A stretch of DNA of 64,000 nt, from NCBI RefSeq assembly GCF_007860015.1, contig NZ_SJPS01000004.1, positions 255,567 to 319,566 of the forward strand, written 5' to 3'. A program made the position numbers and the translations under genes. Below the pieces are notes generated by a model. That model searched no databases, was not told the origin of the DNA, and was given only the letters and a program-made list of their open reading frames with translations. Source of the DNA: Bythopirellula polymerisocia (GTDB lineage: Bacteria > Planctomycetota > Planctomycetia > Pirellulales > Lacipirellulaceae). Below are positions 63,646 to 64,000 of this stretch, piece after piece (within the stretch, counting starts at the first letter, position 1; each line of letters starts with the position of its first letter).

Positions 63646-64000
63646 ATGCTTCCACTTGTGTTGATTGTCCTTGCACTGGGATCGCTCATTGGTCATGGAT
63701 ACTTCTGGGTAGCAATTGTAAACCGCCTGCATGGTTGGAATGGTCCGCGCCGACTGATCGATTTTCTTACGCTACTGTGTTGCATTGCTTTCATCTTGCT
63801 ACCGCTAGTTGTGGTGGAAGAGTGGTGGACCCAGGGAGCGTCCTTTCTGTCGACAGGCAGTGATCATCCCGTCGAAACTGCAGGCGGTGTCTATCTTTTG
63901 CTTTGCTTCTTTATCGGGCTTGGCAATCTGCTTGCACTTGTCTTGGGATATCACCCAGAAGATGATCCGACAATCCTCGTTCACAAGCAGAGAGAATTTG
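63646..64000 (+). CDS. Membrane protein, partial; possible metallophosphoesterase N-terminus
   Basis: An open frame from ATG 63646 that runs off the window end (118 residues seen). It has a TM helix at about 1-23 (MLPLVLIVLALGSLIGHGYF), then WVAIVNRLHGWNGPRRLIDF, a second TM (about 45-60) and a third (about 87-108) before GYHPEDDPTILVHKQREF. This N-terminal membrane layout, with the NRLHG motif, is familiar from planctomycete membrane-anchored metallophosphoesterases, but no catalytic motif is within the window, so the call is tentative. It follows the signalling gene by 86 bases and may be co-transcribed. Confidence 0.5.
   Translation, partial: MLPLVLIVLALGSLIGHGYFWVAIVNRLHGWNGPRRLIDFLTLLCCIAFILLPLVVVEEWWTQGASFLSTGSDHPVETAGGVYLLLCFFIGLGNLLALVLGYHPEDDPTILVHKQREF

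Overview
The window reads as a chromosomal segment of a planctomycete, most likely of the order Pirellulales. This rests on family content, not on a marker gene. It carries a DUF1559 pseudopilin-like protein, two PEP-CTERM proteins (one with a dockerin-like stretch), very long signal peptidase I variants with zinc-ribbon insertions, a DUF1573 protein, a TIGR03032 protein, an SHD1-domain protein and multi-zinc-ribbon membrane proteins. LptB, LpxD and LpxI indicate a Gram-negative envelope with lipid A. Most of the window is ordinary chromosome. Only about 8.0-9.2 kb looks like decayed mobile DNA.

Layout. 0-8 kb: lipase-like alpha/beta hydrolase, condensation-fold acyltransferase (minus), HdeD-like membrane protein, ankyrin lipoprotein (minus), small CxxC protein (minus), second alpha/beta hydrolase (minus), PEP-CTERM peptidoglycan-binding LAS-type peptidase (minus). 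8-9.2 kb: broken tyrosine-recombinase tail and truncated IS110-type transposase. 9.2-12 kb: methyltransferase, VOC protein, small hypothetical, tRNA-Lys(UUU), Cys-rich lipoprotein. 12.7-18.3 kb: two tandem signal peptidase I genes, lptB, TIGR03032 gene. 18.3-27.3 kb: DUF1573 (minus), tyrA-purL (overlapping), purQ, zinc-ribbon membrane protein (minus), holB. 27.6-31.3 kb: membrane pyrophosphatase hppA, PEP-CTERM protein, tRNA-Ser(GCU). 31.6-39.3 kb: four-gene TolC/adaptor/ATPase/permease exporter facing a sigma-54 activator. 39.8-44 kb: J-domain protein, lpxD and lpxI on the minus strand, then an SDR (minus). 44.2-51.8 kb: tightly coupled membrane protein-DUF4129-DUF4350-MoxR-DUF58 operon, with SpoIIM-like (minus) and RDD proteins beside it. 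52-64 kb: DUF1559 protein, beta-barrel candidate, protoporphyrinogen oxidase, three uncharacterised minus-strand envelope genes, typA, a PAS-GAF-receiver protein, and the start of a membrane protein cut by the window edge.

How genes work together. lptB, lpxD and lpxI serve lipopolysaccharide synthesis and export. tyrA, purL and purQ are biosynthetic. The exporter genes should form one trans-envelope machine. The MoxR operon has the usual content of a MoxR/DUF58 chaperone-type locus, whose substrate is unknown.

The least explained material is not protein-coding. A set of palindromic dispersed repeats occupies intergenic gaps at 12.3-12.6, 23.65-23.78, 42.5-43.07 and 50.48-50.95 kb. It comprises a ~120-bp family (R1) and a 215-240-bp family (R2), and they recur side by side at three loci. 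No complete novel protein system (defence, CRISPR, secondary metabolism) was found. All family assignments are from reading the sequence. No searches were run.
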